Shown here piece after piece: positions 49,542 to 59,491 of a stretch of DNA of 64,000 nt. The notes under the pieces are model-generated. The model searched no databases. It was given only the letters and a program-made list of their open reading frames with translations, and was not told the DNA's origin. This DNA comes from Rubrivivax albus (GTDB lineage: Bacteria > Pseudomonadota > Gammaproteobacteria > Burkholderiales > Burkholderiaceae_C): positions 62,001-126,000 of the forward strand of contig NZ_SACT01000010.1 of the NCBI RefSeq assembly GCF_004016515.1, in the 5' to 3' direction. Numbering within the stretch: position 1 is the stretch's first letter; each line of letters opens with the position of its first letter. The position numbers and the translations under genes are program-made.

Positions 49542-51767
49542 ATGCAACCCGAATTGCGAGAAATGCGTCACTACCGCATCTGTCCTGTGTGCGAGGCCTG
49601 CTGCGGCCTGGAAATCCGCACCGAGGCCGGCCGGATCACCAGCGTCCGCGGCGCCGAGCACGACGTCTTCAGCCACGGCTACATCTGCCCCAAGGGCGTG
49701 GCCGTGAAAGACCTGCACGACGACCCGGACCGCCTGCGCACACCGCTGATCCGCCGCGGCAACACCTTCGTGGAAGCCACCTGGGACGAGGCCTTCGCCG
49801 AGATCGCGGCCCGCCTGCCGGCCGCGCAGGCGGCGCACGGCCGCGACGCGGTGGCGCTGAGCATCGGCAACCCGTCGGCCCACAAGATGGGTCTGCTGCT
49901 GTACGTGCCGCGACTGGCCAAGGCGCTGGACACGAAGAACATCTTCACCGCCTCCACGCTGGACCAGATGCCCAAGCAGTTGTCCTGCGGCCTGATGTTC
50001 GGCCACTGGCTGTCCATCCCCGTGCCCGACATCGACCGCACCGACCTGCTGGTGGTGCTGGGCGCCAACCCCATGGCCAGCAACGGCAGCCTGTGGACCG
50101 TGCCCGACTTCCGCGGCCGGGCCAAGGCGCTGCGCGCGCGCGGCGGCCGGCTGGTCGTCATCGACCCGCGGCGCACCGAGACGGCCGCCATCGCTGACGA
50201 GCACCATTTCATCCGGCCGGGCAGCGACGTGTTCCTGCTGGCCGCAATGGTGCACGCGCTGTTCGGCGACGGGTGGGTGCGGCCGGAGCGGCTGTCGCCG
50301 TGGCTGGCCGGTGTGGACGCGGTGCGCGACGCCGTGCAGCCCTTCGCGCCGGAAGCCGTCGCCGCACGCTGCGGCATCCCGGCGCCCAGCATCCGTGCCC
50401 TGGCCCGCCAGCTTGCCGAGGCCGAGCGCGCGTGCCTGTACGGCCGCATCGGCACCTGCACCCAGACCTACGGCAGCGCGGCCTCGTGGCTCGTGGACGT
50501 GATCAATGCCCTGACAGGCCACCTCGACACCGAGGGCGGCGCCATGTTCCCCAAGGCCGCGGCCTTCGCGCGCAACACCGAGGGCCGGCCCGGCCAGGGT
50601 GCGGGCATCGTCACGGGCCGCCATCGCAGCCGTGTCAGCGGCGCACCCGAGGTCTTCGGCGAACTGCCGATGACGCTGATGGCCGAGGAGATGGAGACCC
50701 CCGGTGCCGGCCAGGTGCGCGCGCTGGTCACGCTGGCCAGCAACCCGGTGCTGTCGGCACCCAACGGCGATCGCATCGCGCGAGCGCTGGCGGGCCTCGA
50801 TTTCATGGTCAGCGTGGACCTGTACCTGAACGAGACCACGCGCCACGCCCACGTCATCCTGCCCGGCAGCAGCCCGCTGGAGGACGGCCACTGGGACGTG
50901 CCCTTCCCGCAGCTGTCGGTGCGCAACCACGCCCGCTACAGCGCGCCGGTGCTGCCCCGGCCGGCGGGCCATCTGCCGGAGTGGCAGATCCTGACGAAGC
51001 TCGCCGCCATCGCGCGCGGCGACGGGCCCGACGCCGACCCGGTGGCGCTGGACGACACGCTGGTCCGCCGCGACGTCGAGAGGCTGGCCGGCGAGCGCGC
51101 CGACGCCGTGCTGGCCGAGGTGTCGCGCTGGACCGGCCCCGAGCGCCTGCTCGACCTGTCGCTGCGTGCCGGCCCCTACGGCGACGGCTTCGGCGCCCGG
51201 CCCGACGGGCTGACGCTGCAGCGCGTGGCCGACGCAACGGGTGGCATAGACCTCGGCGCGCTGCAGCCGCGCCTGCCGGAGTTGCTGCGCACGACCAGCG
51301 GCCGCGTGGAGCTGGCGCCGGCACCGTTGCTGGCCGAGCTGGCCAAGGCCCGGGCCGAGCTGCACGCCCCCGCCCCGCCAATGGTGATCATCGGCCGCCG
51401 CGAGGTGCGCAGCAACAACAGCTGGATGCACAACCTGCAGCCGCTGGCCAAGGGGCCGGAGCGCTGCACGCTGAAGCTGCACCCACAGGACGCCGCGCGC
51501 CACGGCGTGGTCGACGGCCAGCGGGTGCGCATCGTCGGCCCGCAGGGCGCGGCCGAAGCCCCGGTGGAACTGGACGATGCGCTGATGCCGGGTGTCTGCA
51601 GCCTGCCGCACGGCTGGGGCCACGACGTGCCGGGCACGCGCATGACCGTGGCCGCCGAACGGCCTGGCGCCAACCTCAACGCGCTGCTCGACGACCGCCT
51701 GCGCGATGCGCCCTCGGGCAATGCAGTGCTCTCCGGTGTCAGCGTCACGCTGGAGCCCGCCGGTTAG
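49542..51767 (+). CDS. Molybdopterin oxidoreductase with Fe4S4 cluster
   Basis: 741 residues. The N-terminal Fe4S4 ligands are CPVCEACC (C-x2-C-x3-C) with a fourth Cys in YICPKGVAVKD. The molybdopterin regions follow (AVALSIGNPSAHKMG, LGANPMASNGSLWTVPD, VVIDPRRTETAAIAD, VLSAPNGDRIARAL, RHAHVILPGSSPLEDGHWD) and the C-terminal dinucleotide-binding barrel (REVRSNNSWMHNLQPL, LPHGWGHDVPG). A cysteine in MPKQLSCGLMFG is a possible metal ligand. No Tat signal is seen, so it is cytoplasmic. It resembles formate dehydrogenase/BisC-like enzymes annotated only by family. Substrate unknown. It is followed after 9 nt by thrH. Confidence 0.85.
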   Translation: MQPELREMRHYRICPVCEACCGLEIRTEAGRITSVRGAEHDVFSHGYICPKGVAVKDLHDDPDRLRTPLIRRGNTFVEATWDEAFAEIAARLPAAQAAHGRDAVALSIGNPSAHKMGLLLYVPRLAKALDTKNIFTASTLDQMPKQLSCGLMFGHWLSIPVPDIDRTDLLVVLGANPMASNGSLWTVPDFRGRAKALRARGGRLVVIDPRRTETAAIADEHHFIRPGSDVFLLAAMVHALFGDGWVRPERLSPWLAGVDAVRDAVQPFAPEAVAARCGIPAPSIRALARQLAEAERACLYGRIGTCTQTYGSAASWLVDVINALTGHLDTEGGAMFPKAAAFARNTEGRPGQGAGIVTGRHRSRVSGAPEVFGELPMTLMAEEMETPGAGQVRALVTLASNPVLSAPNGDRIARALAGLDFMVSVDLYLNETTRHAHVILPGSSPLEDGHWDVPFPQLSVRNHARYSAPVLPRPAGHLPEWQILTKLAAIARGDGPDADPVALDDTLVRRDVERLAGERADAVLAEVSRWTGPERLLDLSLRAGPYGDGFGARPDGLTLQRVADATGGIDLGALQPRLPELLRTTSGRVELAPAPLLAELAKARAELHAPAPPMVIIGRREVRSNNSWMHNLQPLAKGPERCTLKLHPQDAARHGVVDGQRVRIVGPQGAAEAPVELDDALMPGVCSLPHGWGHDVPGTRMTVAAERPGANLNALLDDRLRDAPSGNAVLSGVSVTLEPAG

Positions 51768-51776
51768 CATCGCGGC

Positions 51777-52391
51777 ATGCACATCGTCTGCCTCGACCTC
51801 GAAGGGGTGCTCGTCCCCGAAATCTGGATCGCCTTCGCCCAGGAAACCGGCATCGCCGAGTTCCGCCGCACCACGCGCGACGAGCCCGACTACGACAAGC
51901 TGATGCGCTACCGGCTCGACCTGCTGAAGCAGCACGGGCTGAAGCTGGCCGACATCCAGAAGGTCATCGCCCGGCTGAGTCCGCTGCCCGGCGCCAAGGA
52001 CTTCCTGGACACGCTGCGCAGCCGTTACCAGGTGATCATCCTGTCGGACACCTTCTACGAGTTCGCCGACCCGCTGATGGCGCAACTGGGCCGCCCCACC
52101 CTCTTCTGCCACAAGCTGCTGATCGACGATGCCGGCCATGTGGCCGATTACCGCCTGCGCCAGCCCGACCAGAAGCGCCACGCGGTCAATGCCCTCAAGG
52201 GTCTGAACTTCAAGGTCATGGCGGCGGGCGATTCCTACAACGACACCGGCATGCTCTCGGCCGCCGACGCCGGCTTCCTGATCCACGCCCCGGCCAACGT
52301 GGTGGCGCAGTTCCCGCAGTTCCCGCTGCACGAGGACTACGCGTCGCTGCTGCGCTCCTTCGACGCAGCGGCAGCGGGCTTCGATGACTGA
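51777..52391 (+). CDS. thrH: Phosphoserine phosphatase / homoserine phosphotransferase ThrH
   Basis: 204 residues, almost the exact length of Pseudomonas ThrH. The haloacid dehalogenase motif I reads MHIVCLDLEGVLVPEIWIAF, with Glu in the second catalytic position as in ThrH rather than DxD. Motif II is VIILSDTFYEFADPLMAQLG, and motif III/IV are KRHAVNAL and AAGDSYNDTGMLSAADAGF. It dephosphorylates phosphoserine and can move the phosphate to homoserine. It overlaps the next gene by 8 nt and follows the oxidoreductase by 9 nt, so the three may be cotranscribed. Confidence 0.93.
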   Translation: MHIVCLDLEGVLVPEIWIAFAQETGIAEFRRTTRDEPDYDKLMRYRLDLLKQHGLKLADIQKVIARLSPLPGAKDFLDTLRSRYQVIILSDTFYEFADPLMAQLGRPTLFCHKLLIDDAGHVADYRLRQPDQKRHAVNALKGLNFKVMAAGDSYNDTGMLSAADAGFLIHAPANVVAQFPQFPLHEDYASLLRSFDAAAAGFDD

Positions 52392-53163
52392 GCTGCCGGT
52401 CGACGCGCTGCTGCTGACGGCCACGCGCATCGCCACCTTCCAGGGCGACCGGCCGCTGACCAACGCCAGCGGCTTCTTCTTCGAACGCGACGACGCGCTG
52501 TTCCTCGTCACCAGCCGCCACGTCTTCCTGGACGCGGACAACGAACACCACCCCGACCGCATCGAGATCGAGGTCCACAGCCGCCGGGACGACCTGGCCC
52601 GTGTGGAGGCGACCTCGCTGCTGCTCTACGAGAACGGCAAGAGCGCCTGGCGCAGCGCGGAGGACGCCGGCGGCGAGATCGACGTGGCCATGCTCGCCAT
52701 CGACCGCTCGCGGCTGCCGGCCGGCCACCTTCTGCGCGCGTTCCGTCCGGCCGACCTGCAGCGCCCCGACGCGCCGCTGCGCATCGGCCACCCGCTGCTG
52801 ATCGTCGGCTTCCCGCTGGGCTTCCAGGACACGCTGCACCGGCTGCCGGTGGTGCGCCAGGCGATCGTCGCGTCGGCCTTCGGCCTGCGCTTCCAGGGCC
52901 AGGGCCACTTCCTGACCGACGGGCGCACCCACCGCGGCATCAGCGGCGCGGCGGTGGTGGCGCACGCGCCGGAACGCGCCGGCGACCTGCCCTGGCGGTT
53001 GGCCGGTGTGCACTCCGCGCGGCTGGACCTGAGCACGCGCGACAAGGTCGAGGACGAATCGCTGGGCCTGAACCTGGCCTGGTATGCCGACGTGCTGATG
53101 ACGCTGAGCGAAGCACCAGCCATGCCTGAGCGTCCTGTCACGGGCACCGACGACAGCACCTGA
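52384..53163 (+). CDS. Trypsin-like serine protease fold protein
   Basis: 259 residues without a signal peptide. The chymotrypsin-like fold is indicated by the His segment FLVTSRHVFLD, the Asp segment EIDVAMLAIDRS and the Ser segment THRGISGAAVVAHAP, where GxSGA carries the nucleophile. Spacing of these residues fits a small cytoplasmic S1-type peptidase-like domain. It overlaps thrH by 8 nt. Cytoplasmic trypsin-like proteins of this length are common but uncharacterised. A GC-rich hairpin follows the stop, so it may end this transcript. Confidence 0.75.
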   Translation: MTELPVDALLLTATRIATFQGDRPLTNASGFFFERDDALFLVTSRHVFLDADNEHHPDRIEIEVHSRRDDLARVEATSLLLYENGKSAWRSAEDAGGEIDVAMLAIDRSRLPAGHLLRAFRPADLQRPDAPLRIGHPLLIVGFPLGFQDTLHRLPVVRQAIVASAFGLRFQGQGHFLTDGRTHRGISGAAVVAHAPERAGDLPWRLAGVHSARLDLSTRDKVEDESLGLNLAWYADVLMTLSEAPAMPERPVTGTDDST

Positions 53164-53175
53164 CCCCAAGAGTCC

Positions 53176-53188
53176 GGGGGTCGCCCCC
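53176..53188. terminator. GC-rich hairpin after the trypsin-like gene
   Basis: GGGGG (53176-53180), TCG loop, CCCCC (53184-53188), 13 nt after the stop codon. No T-tract follows, so it is a weak terminator candidate. Confidence 0.3.
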
Positions 53189-53254
53189 ATGGCGTGAGCT
53201 CCAGCGGACCCGCGCGCGGCGTAGCAGTTCATCCCTGCTCTCATGGAGTTCCGT

Positions 53255-53974
53255 ATGCTCGCCACCCGTCCCGCGCTCGCCGCCATCGCACTGGCCGCGC
53301 TCGCCACCCTGTTGCCAACCAGCGCCCATGCGGGCCTGGTCAATGGTGGCTTCGAATCGCCGGATATCGCCAGCTGGACGCTAAAGCAGATCGGCGACAC
53401 GTCCATCACCGGCTGGACGGTGGTGGGCAACACCATCTCGTTCCAGGACAGTGCCGCCTTCGGGCACGTGGGCGTCGTAGCCTCGGAGGGAGGTCAGTTT
53501 CTCGAGCTCAGTGGGGTCGTGGGCCGTGGCGGCGGAGTGCGCTCCGACCCGTTCGCCACCATGGCCGGAGCAAGGTACCGACTGGCCTTCGACATCGGTG
53601 CCTTCTTCGTGGGTGGCCAGGGCGCCTATGGCGACGTCACCGTGGATCTGTGGATCGACGGCCAGGCGGCCGGCAGCTTCACCAACTTGCTGGGCCTGAG
53701 CAGCGCCGGATCGGACTGGGAGACCCGGACGGTCGAGTTCGTCGCTGCCGGCCCACTCAGCACGGTCGAGTTCCGCAGTTCCCTGCTGACGAGTTCCAGC
53801 GACCTCGGCGTCGGTCTGGACAACATCCACCTGGACCAAGTCGCCGGGCCACCGCCCGCGGTGCCCGAGCCCGGCAGCCTGGCGCTGGCCGCGCTGGGTC
53901 TGGCCGTCCTCGGCCTGCGTGGACGCGCCGGCTTGCAGGACAATCGCGGCCACCATGCCGCGCCCCCAGCTTGA
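53255..53974 (+). CDS. PEP-CTERM sorted exported protein
   Basis: 239 residues from ATG 53255, which has GGAG 6 nt upstream; ATG 53243 lacks one. It begins with a signal peptide (LAAIALAALATLLPTSAHA) and a mature part typical of beta-sandwich DUF642/PEP-CTERM proteins (GLVNGGFESPDIASWTLKQ, FLELSGVVGRGGG, YRLAFDIGAFFVGGQGAYGD). Near the C-terminus is VPEPGSLALAALGLAVLGLR with a basic end, the exosortase sorting signal. About 13 residues follow the usual end and overlap rlhA by 20 nt. It implies an exosortase/PEP-CTERM export system elsewhere in the genome. Function unknown. Confidence 0.82.
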   Translation: MLATRPALAAIALAALATLLPTSAHAGLVNGGFESPDIASWTLKQIGDTSITGWTVVGNTISFQDSAAFGHVGVVASEGGQFLELSGVVGRGGGVRSDPFATMAGARYRLAFDIGAFFVGGQGAYGDVTVDLWIDGQAAGSFTNLLGLSSAGSDWETRTVEFVAAGPLSTVEFRSSLLTSSSDLGVGLDNIHLDQVAGPPPAVPEPGSLALAALGLAVLGLRGRAGLQDNRGHHAAPPA

Positions 53975-55946
53975 ACTGCTCGCCCCCGCCCGCGACGCCG
54001 ACATCGGCATCGAGGCGGTGAACCACGGCGCCGATGCCGTCTACATCGGCGGCCCCGGCTTCGGCGCCCGCGACAAGGCGTCCAACGACGTGGCCGACAT
54101 CGGCCGCCTGGCCGCGCATGCGCACCGCTACGGCGCCCACGTCTTCGTCACGCTCAACACCATCCTGCGCGACGACGAACTGGAAGGCGCCCGCCAGCTC
54201 GCCTGGCAGCTGTACGACGCCGGTGCCGACGCGCTGATCGTGCAGGACATGGGCCTGCTGGAACTGGACCTGCCACCGATCCAGCTGCACGCCAGCACGC
54301 AGACCGACATCCGCACGCCGGAGAAGGCACGCTTCCTGCAGGACGTGGGCTTCTCGCAGATGGTGCTGGCGCGCGAGCTGGACCTGCACCAGATCCGCGC
54401 CATCGCCACCGAGGTGCAGGACGCGGTGCTGGAGTTCTTCGTGCACGGTGCGCTGTGCGTGGCCTACAGCGGCCAGTGCTTCATCAGCCATGCCGTCACG
54501 GGCCGCAGTGCCAACCGCGGCAGCTGCAGTCAGGAATGCCGTCAGCCCTACACCGTGCTCGACACCCAGGGCCGCGTCGTGGCGCACGACAAGCACGTGC
54601 TGAGCCTGAAGGACAACGACCAGAGCGCCAACCTCGCTGCCCTGGTGGACGCCGGCATCCGCAGCTTCAAGATCGAGGGCCGCTACAAGGACATGGCGAC
54701 GGTGAAGAACGTCACCGCCCACTACCGCAAGCTGCTGGACGCGCTGCTGGAAGGCCGGCGCGACGTGCAGCCTGCGTCGTCCGGCCGCTGCACCTTCAGC
54801 TTCACGCCGCAGCCCGAGCAGGGCTACAACCGCGGCGGCACCGACTACTTCGTCAACGGCCGCAAGGACGACATCGGCGCTTTCGACAGCCCCAAGCACG
54901 CAGGGCTGCCGGTGGGCCACGTGATGAAGATGGACGCCGAGAGCTTCGAGCTGGACACCGGCGACACGTCCATCCTGCTGCACAACGGCGACGCGCTGAC
55001 CTGGTGGGACCTGCAGGGTGAACTCCAGGGCGTGCCGGTGAACACCGCCACGCCCCTGCCCACGGGGAATGGCACCCGCTGGCGCATCGTGCCCAACCAG
55101 CCGCCCGGCGTCGGTACCACGGCGCTGAAGGACCTGCGCCCCGGCACCGCCGTCAACCGCAACCGCGACATGGGCTGGGAGCGCCTGCTGGCCAAACCCT
55201 CGGCCGAACGGCGGATCGCGGTGGACCTGACGCTGGCGCAAACCAGCGACGGCTTTGAATTGGCGCTGAAGGACGCCGACGGCCATCGCGCCAGCGTGCG
55301 CGTGGCGCACGCGCACGAACCTGCCCGCGATGCCGCCCGGGCCGAGGCGCAGCTCAAGGACGGTCTGGCCAAACTGGGCGGCACGATCTTCCAGGCCCGC
55401 CGCGTGCGCCTGGCGCTGGCCCGGCCCTGGTTCCTGCCGGCGGGCGTGCTCAACGCGCTGCGCCGGGACGGCATCGCCGCCCTCGAGGCCGCACGCGCCG
55501 CCGCCTTCCAGCGCCTGCCCCGCGCCGTGCCGGTGGACCCGCCCGCGCCCTACCCCGAGGACACACTGAGCTACCTGGCCAACGTTTACAACGCCCAGGC
55601 CGCAGGCTTCTACGCCCGCCATGGCGTGAAGCTGGTGGAGGCCGCCTACGAGAGCCACGAGGCACTGGGCGAGGTGAGCCTGATGATCACCAAGCATTGC
55701 GTGCGCTACAGCCTGAGCCTGTGCCCCAAGCAGGCCAAGGGCGTGACCGGCGTGCAGGGCACGGTGCGCGCCGAACCGATGACCCTGGTGCACGAAGACC
55801 TGCGCTACACCCTGCGCTTCGACTGCAAGCCTTGCGAGATGCACGTGGTGGGCGCGATGCAGCCGCACGTGCTCAAGGCGCTGAACCGGCAGCTGAAGGC
55901 CGAGCCGGTGACCTTCTACCGGACCCGGCCCACCGCTGCCGCCTGA
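53955..55946 (+). CDS. rlhA: 23S rRNA C2501 hydroxylation protein, peptidase U32 family (RlhA/YdcP)
   Basis: 663 residues from ATG 53955 (MPRPQLELLAPARDADIG), close to the E. coli RlhA length. The U32 domain shows the usual order: NHGADAVYIGGPGFGARD, HVFVTLNTILRDDELEGA, IQLHASTQTDIRTPEKARFL and FVHGALCVAYSGQCFISHAV with the Cys-rich segment GSCSQECRQPY, which is thought to bind metal. IRSFKIEGRYKDMATVKNVT and a C-terminal DUF3656-like part follow (CPKQAKGVTGVQG, CKPCEMHVVGAMQPHVLKA). RlhA modifies C2501 of 23S rRNA to 5-hydroxycytidine. A longer upstream frame overlaps the previous gene and is less likely. Confidence 0.88.
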   Translation: MPRPQLELLAPARDADIGIEAVNHGADAVYIGGPGFGARDKASNDVADIGRLAAHAHRYGAHVFVTLNTILRDDELEGARQLAWQLYDAGADALIVQDMGLLELDLPPIQLHASTQTDIRTPEKARFLQDVGFSQMVLARELDLHQIRAIATEVQDAVLEFFVHGALCVAYSGQCFISHAVTGRSANRGSCSQECRQPYTVLDTQGRVVAHDKHVLSLKDNDQSANLAALVDAGIRSFKIEGRYKDMATVKNVTAHYRKLLDALLEGRRDVQPASSGRCTFSFTPQPEQGYNRGGTDYFVNGRKDDIGAFDSPKHAGLPVGHVMKMDAESFELDTGDTSILLHNGDALTWWDLQGELQGVPVNTATPLPTGNGTRWRIVPNQPPGVGTTALKDLRPGTAVNRNRDMGWERLLAKPSAERRIAVDLTLAQTSDGFELALKDADGHRASVRVAHAHEPARDAARAEAQLKDGLAKLGGTIFQARRVRLALARPWFLPAGVLNALRRDGIAALEAARAAAFQRLPRAVPVDPPAPYPEDTLSYLANVYNAQAAGFYARHGVKLVEAAYESHEALGEVSLMITKHCVRYSLSLCPKQAKGVTGVQGTVRAEPMTLVHEDLRYTLRFDCKPCEMHVVGAMQPHVLKALNRQLKAEPVTFYRTRPTAAA

Positions 55947-56009
55947 GCGACGCCCGCCCCAGGGTTCCACCGCTCCCGCATCGGCGGCGGGCTGCGTACG
56001 CTCTCGGGC

Positions 56010-57698
56010 ATGGCGAACGACACCTCCACCCCGCTGCTGCTCGACCTCGTCTACGACCACGAGGCCGCCCACCCCGACCGCATCTACCTGACGCAGCCGC
56101 TCACCGGCGGCAGCACGGTGGACTTCACCTGGGGCCAGACGCTGGACCAGGCGCGGCGCATGGCCACGCACCTGCAGGCCCAGGGCTTTGCGCCGGGTGC
56201 GCGCATCGCCATCCTGTCGAAGAACTGCGCGCACTTCATCATCGCCGAACTGGCCATCTGGCTGGCCGGGTACACGACGGTGGCCATCTTCCCCACCGAG
56301 AAGGCGGCCACCGTGCGCTTCGTGCTCGAGCACAGCGAGGCCAGCCTCCTGTTCGTCGGCAAGCTCGACACCTGGGATGAACAACGTGGCGGCGTGCCCG
56401 CCAGCTTGCCGATGATCGCGCTGCCGCTGGCGCCTGCCTCGGCCGCCGACCTGCCGCGCTGGGACGACGTCATCGCGAAGGCGTCGCCGATGCCCGGCCG
56501 TCCGGCCCGCGCGGCCGACGACCTGGCGATGATCCTCTACACCTCCGGCAGCACCGGCACGCCCAAGGGCGTGATGACGAGCTTTGGCGCCATCACGCGG
56601 ACGGCCCAGGGCATCGCGGCCGACACACGCCGCCGCGTGGGCCCGGGCGAGAGCCGCATGCTGTCGTACCTGCCGCTGGCGCACAGCTTCGAGCGCAGCT
56701 GGGTGGAGGCGGCGTCGCTGGCCGACGGCGCGACCCACATCTACTTCGCCGAGAGCCTGGACACCTTCCTGCAGGACCTGCAGCGCGCGCGGCCGACGCT
56801 GTTCATTTCCGTACCCCGGCTGTGGCTGAAGTTCCAGCAGGGCGTGTTCGCCAAGATGCCGCCGGCCAAGCTGGACCGCCTGCTGGGCATCCCGATCCTC
56901 GGCGGCATCGTGCGCAAGAAGGTGCTCAAGGGCCTGGGGCTGGATGCGGTCAAGCAGGCCGGCAGCGGCTCCGCCCCGCTGCCGGCGGACCTGATCCGCT
57001 GGTACCGCCGGCTCGGCCTGCAGCTGTTCGAAGGCTACGGCATGAGCGAGGACAACTCGTACTCGCACAGCTCCAACGAGGACCATGGCGAGCCTGGCTG
57101 GGTCGGCGTGCCGATGCCCGGTGTGGAGTGCCGCATCGCCGAGGATGGCGAGGTGCTGATCAGGTCGCCGGGCCAGTTCAGCGGCTACTACAAGGACCCG
57201 GCCTTGACCGCCGAGAGCTTCACGGCGGACGGCTTCTTCCGCACCGGCGACCTGGGCGAGCGCCGTCCGGACGGCATGCTCAAGATCACCGGTCGCAAGA
57301 AGGAACTGTTCAAGACCGCCAAGGGCAAGTACGTGGCGCCGGCGCCGATCGAGAACCTGATCAACGTGCACCCGATGGTGGAGATGTCCATGGTCACCGG
57401 CAACGGCCAGGTGTCGGCCATCGCCGTCGTGGTGCTGTCCGAAGCGCTGCAGCCCCGCCTGGGCGACGACGCCGTGCGCACCGAGGTGGAGTCCGAGATG
57501 AAGGCCCTGCTGGCGCAGGTCAACGGCCAGCTGTCCGACTACGAGAAGCTGCACACCATCGTCATCGCGCGCGAGGCCTGGTCCATCGACAACGGCCTGC
57601 TGACGCCGACCATGAAGCTCAAGCGGGCCCGCATCGAGCAGGCCATCGCCGGCGCCCTGCCCGCCTGGTACGAGCGCAAGGGCGTGCTGTGGCATTGA
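56010..57698 (+). CDS. Long-chain acyl-CoA synthetase-like AMP ligase
   Basis: 562 residues. The adenylate-forming motifs are ILYTSGSTGTPKGVMTSFG (about residue 175), LPLAHSFERSWVEAASL, LFEGYGMSEDNSYSHSSNED, FRTGDLGERRPDGMLKITGR and the C-terminal KLKRARIEQ with the adenylation lysine. The pattern is closest to the FadD15-like group with a late GRKKELFKTAKGKYVAPAPI. It activates fatty or aromatic acids to CoA thioesters. It is followed after 20 nt by a thiamine-diphosphate lyase gene, so the two may form a small operon. Atu-type citronellyl-CoA synthetase (AtuH) is missing from the atu operon, but nothing ties this distant gene to it. Confidence 0.87.
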   Translation: MANDTSTPLLLDLVYDHEAAHPDRIYLTQPLTGGSTVDFTWGQTLDQARRMATHLQAQGFAPGARIAILSKNCAHFIIAELAIWLAGYTTVAIFPTEKAATVRFVLEHSEASLLFVGKLDTWDEQRGGVPASLPMIALPLAPASAADLPRWDDVIAKASPMPGRPARAADDLAMILYTSGSTGTPKGVMTSFGAITRTAQGIAADTRRRVGPGESRMLSYLPLAHSFERSWVEAASLADGATHIYFAESLDTFLQDLQRARPTLFISVPRLWLKFQQGVFAKMPPAKLDRLLGIPILGGIVRKKVLKGLGLDAVKQAGSGSAPLPADLIRWYRRLGLQLFEGYGMSEDNSYSHSSNEDHGEPGWVGVPMPGVECRIAEDGEVLIRSPGQFSGYYKDPALTAESFTADGFFRTGDLGERRPDGMLKITGRKKELFKTAKGKYVAPAPIENLINVHPMVEMSMVTGNGQVSAIAVVVLSEALQPRLGDDAVRTEVESEMKALLAQVNGQLSDYEKLHTIVIAREAWSIDNGLLTPTMKLKRARIEQAIAGALPAWYERKGVLWH

Positions 57699-57718
57699 GC
57701 GGCACGGCGCCGGAGACG

Positions 57719-59491
57719 ATGGCACGCCAGGGCCGGGACGACGCCATGGCGCCGGTGGCCGTGCGCCATGGCGGCGACCACGTCGCCGCCGCGCTGCAGG
57801 CCCAGGGCACGACGGTCATGTTCACGCTCTGCGGCGGCCACATCTCCCCCATCCTGTCGGCGGCCAAGGCGCGCGGCCTGCGCATCGTCGACACCCGCGA
57901 CGAGGTCACCGCCGTCTTCGCCGCCGACGCCTACGCGCGGCTGACCGGCCGTCCGGGTGTGGCCGCCGTCACCGCCGGGCCGGGCATCACCAACACGCTG
58001 ACGGCGCTGAAGAACGCGCAGCTTGCACAGTCGCCGGTGGTGCTCATCGCCGGCGCCGCGCCCACGGCACTGCAGGGCCGCGGCGCACTGCAGGACATCG
58101 ACCAGCGCCCGCTGGTGGCGCCGCACGTCAAGCGCTTCTTCAAGCTGCGGCGGGTGGCGGAACTCGGCCCCGCGGTGGCCGAGGCCTTTGCGCTGGCACT
58201 CGAGGGCGTGCCCGGCCCGGTGTGCCTGGAATGCCCGGTGGACCTGCTGTACGACGAGGCCAGCATCCGCCAGTGGTACGCCGAGGCCGCCGGCAAGGGC
58301 ACCGGCCTGGCCGACCGCGCGCTGCGCTGGTACCTCAACCGCCATGCGGAGCGCATGTTCGCGGGTGCGGCCCAGGCCAGCACGCCCGCGCGGCGCACTG
58401 GGGTGCTGCCCACGGCCGGCGACGGCGCCGTGGCCGCCGCGGCCCGGGCCATGAACCGGGCCGAACGTCCGCTGATGGTCATCGGCAGCCAGGCGGTGGT
58501 GAACGCCGGGCGCGCCGACGCGCTGGCCGCCGCCGTGGGCGCATTGGGCATCCCGGTCTACCTGTCGGGCATGGCGCGCGGCCTGCTGGGCCGCGAACAT
58601 CCTCTGCAACGACGGCAAGCGCGCCGCAACGCATTGCGCGAGGCCGACGCCGTGCTGCTGGCCGGCGTGCCCTGCGACTTCCGACTGGACTACGGCCGCC
58701 ACGTGCGCCGCAGCGCCACGCTGATCGCCGCCAACCGCAGCGCCAAGGACGCGCGGCTGAACCGGCGGCCGAACGTGGCCGCCATCGGCGACGCCGGCGC
58801 CTTCATCGAGGCACTGGCCACCCGTGTCGCGCCGCAAGCGGCCTGGCCGTCATGGCTGGAGAACTTGGCCGAGCGCGACCGTGCCCGCGAGGCGGAGATC
58901 GACACCCAGGCGGCCGAGCCTGGCGAGTTCGTCAACCCGCTGGCCTTCTTCCGCGCGATGGACAAGGCCGCAGCCGACGACGCGATCTTCGTCGCCGACG
59001 GCGGCGACTTCGTCGGCACCGCCAGCTACGTGCTGCGCCCACGTGGGCCGCTGGCCTGGCTGGACCCGGGCGCCTTCGGCACGCTGGGCGTTGGCGCCGG
59101 CTTTGCCATCGGCGCGGCCTCCGCGCGCCCGGGGCGCGAGCTGTGGATCGTCTTCGGCGACGGCGCCTGCGGCTGGAGCCTCAGCGAGATCGACAGCTGC
59201 GTCCGCCAGGGTTTCGCGCCCATCATGGTGGTGGGCAACGATGCCGGCTGGACGCAGATCGCGCGCGAGCAGGTCAAGATGCTGCACGACGAAGTGGCCA
59301 CGGTGCTGGCGCGCACCGACTACCACCGCGTGGCCGAGGGCTTCGGTGCCGCCGGCCTGTGCGTGAAGACCGACGCCGAGGTGCCGGCCGCACTGGCCCA
59401 GGCGCGCGATATCGCGCGCAGCGGGCGACCAGTGCTGGTCAACGTCTGGCTCGAGAAGACGGCGTTCCGCGAGGGCTCGCTGTCCATGTGA
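57719..59491 (+). CDS. Thiamine-diphosphate enzyme, ILVBL/2-hydroxyacyl-CoA lyase-like
   Basis: 590 residues from ATG 57719, preceded by GGAG (5 nt). The N-terminal domain has [20 protein letters not shown] and the catalytic Glu in [20 protein letters not shown], then [20 protein letters not shown]. The C-terminal thiamine-diphosphate motif is [20 protein letters not shown] followed by VVGNDAGW (GDG through N). The wording of the first domain is very close to the ILVBL/HACL2 group, which cleaves 2-hydroxyacyl-CoAs to a shorter aldehyde and formyl-CoA. Acetolactate synthase is an alternative but lacks its usual surroundings. A hairpin follows the stop. Confidence 0.83.
   Translation: MARQGRDDAMAPVAVRHGGDHVAAALQAQGTTVMFTLCGGHISPILSAAKARGLRIVDTRDEVTAVFAADAYARLTGRPGVAAVTAGPGITNTLTALKNAQLAQSPVVLIAGAAPTALQGRGALQDIDQRPLVAPHVKRFFKLRRVAELGPAVAEAFALALEGVPGPVCLECPVDLLYDEASIRQWYAEAAGKGTGLADRALRWYLNRHAERMFAGAAQASTPARRTGVLPTAGDGAVAAAARAMNRAERPLMVIGSQAVVNAGRADALAAAVGALGIPVYLSGMARGLLGREHPLQRRQARRNALREADAVLLAGVPCDFRLDYGRHVRRSATLIAANRSAKDARLNRRPNVAAIGDAGAFIEALATRVAPQAAWPSWLENLAERDRAREAEIDTQAAEPGEFVNPLAFFRAMDKAAADDAIFVADGGDFVGTASYVLRPRGPLAWLDPGAFGTLGVGAGFAIGAASARPGRELWIVFGDGACGWSLSEIDSCVRQGFAPIMVVGNDAGWTQIAREQVKMLHDEVATVLARTDYHRVAEGFGAAGLCVKTDAEVPAALAQARDIARSGRPVLVNVWLEKTAFREGSLSM

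Noticed and set aside
49476-52562. A 1028-codon minus-strand frame opposite the molybdopterin oxidoreductase and thrH
   Set aside because: Shadow of genes with clear Fe4S4 and HAD motifs.
53757-57725. A 1322-codon minus-strand frame opposite the PEP-CTERM gene, rlhA and the acyl-CoA ligase
   Set aside because: Same antisense composition and no motif; it crosses three well-supported plus-strand genes.
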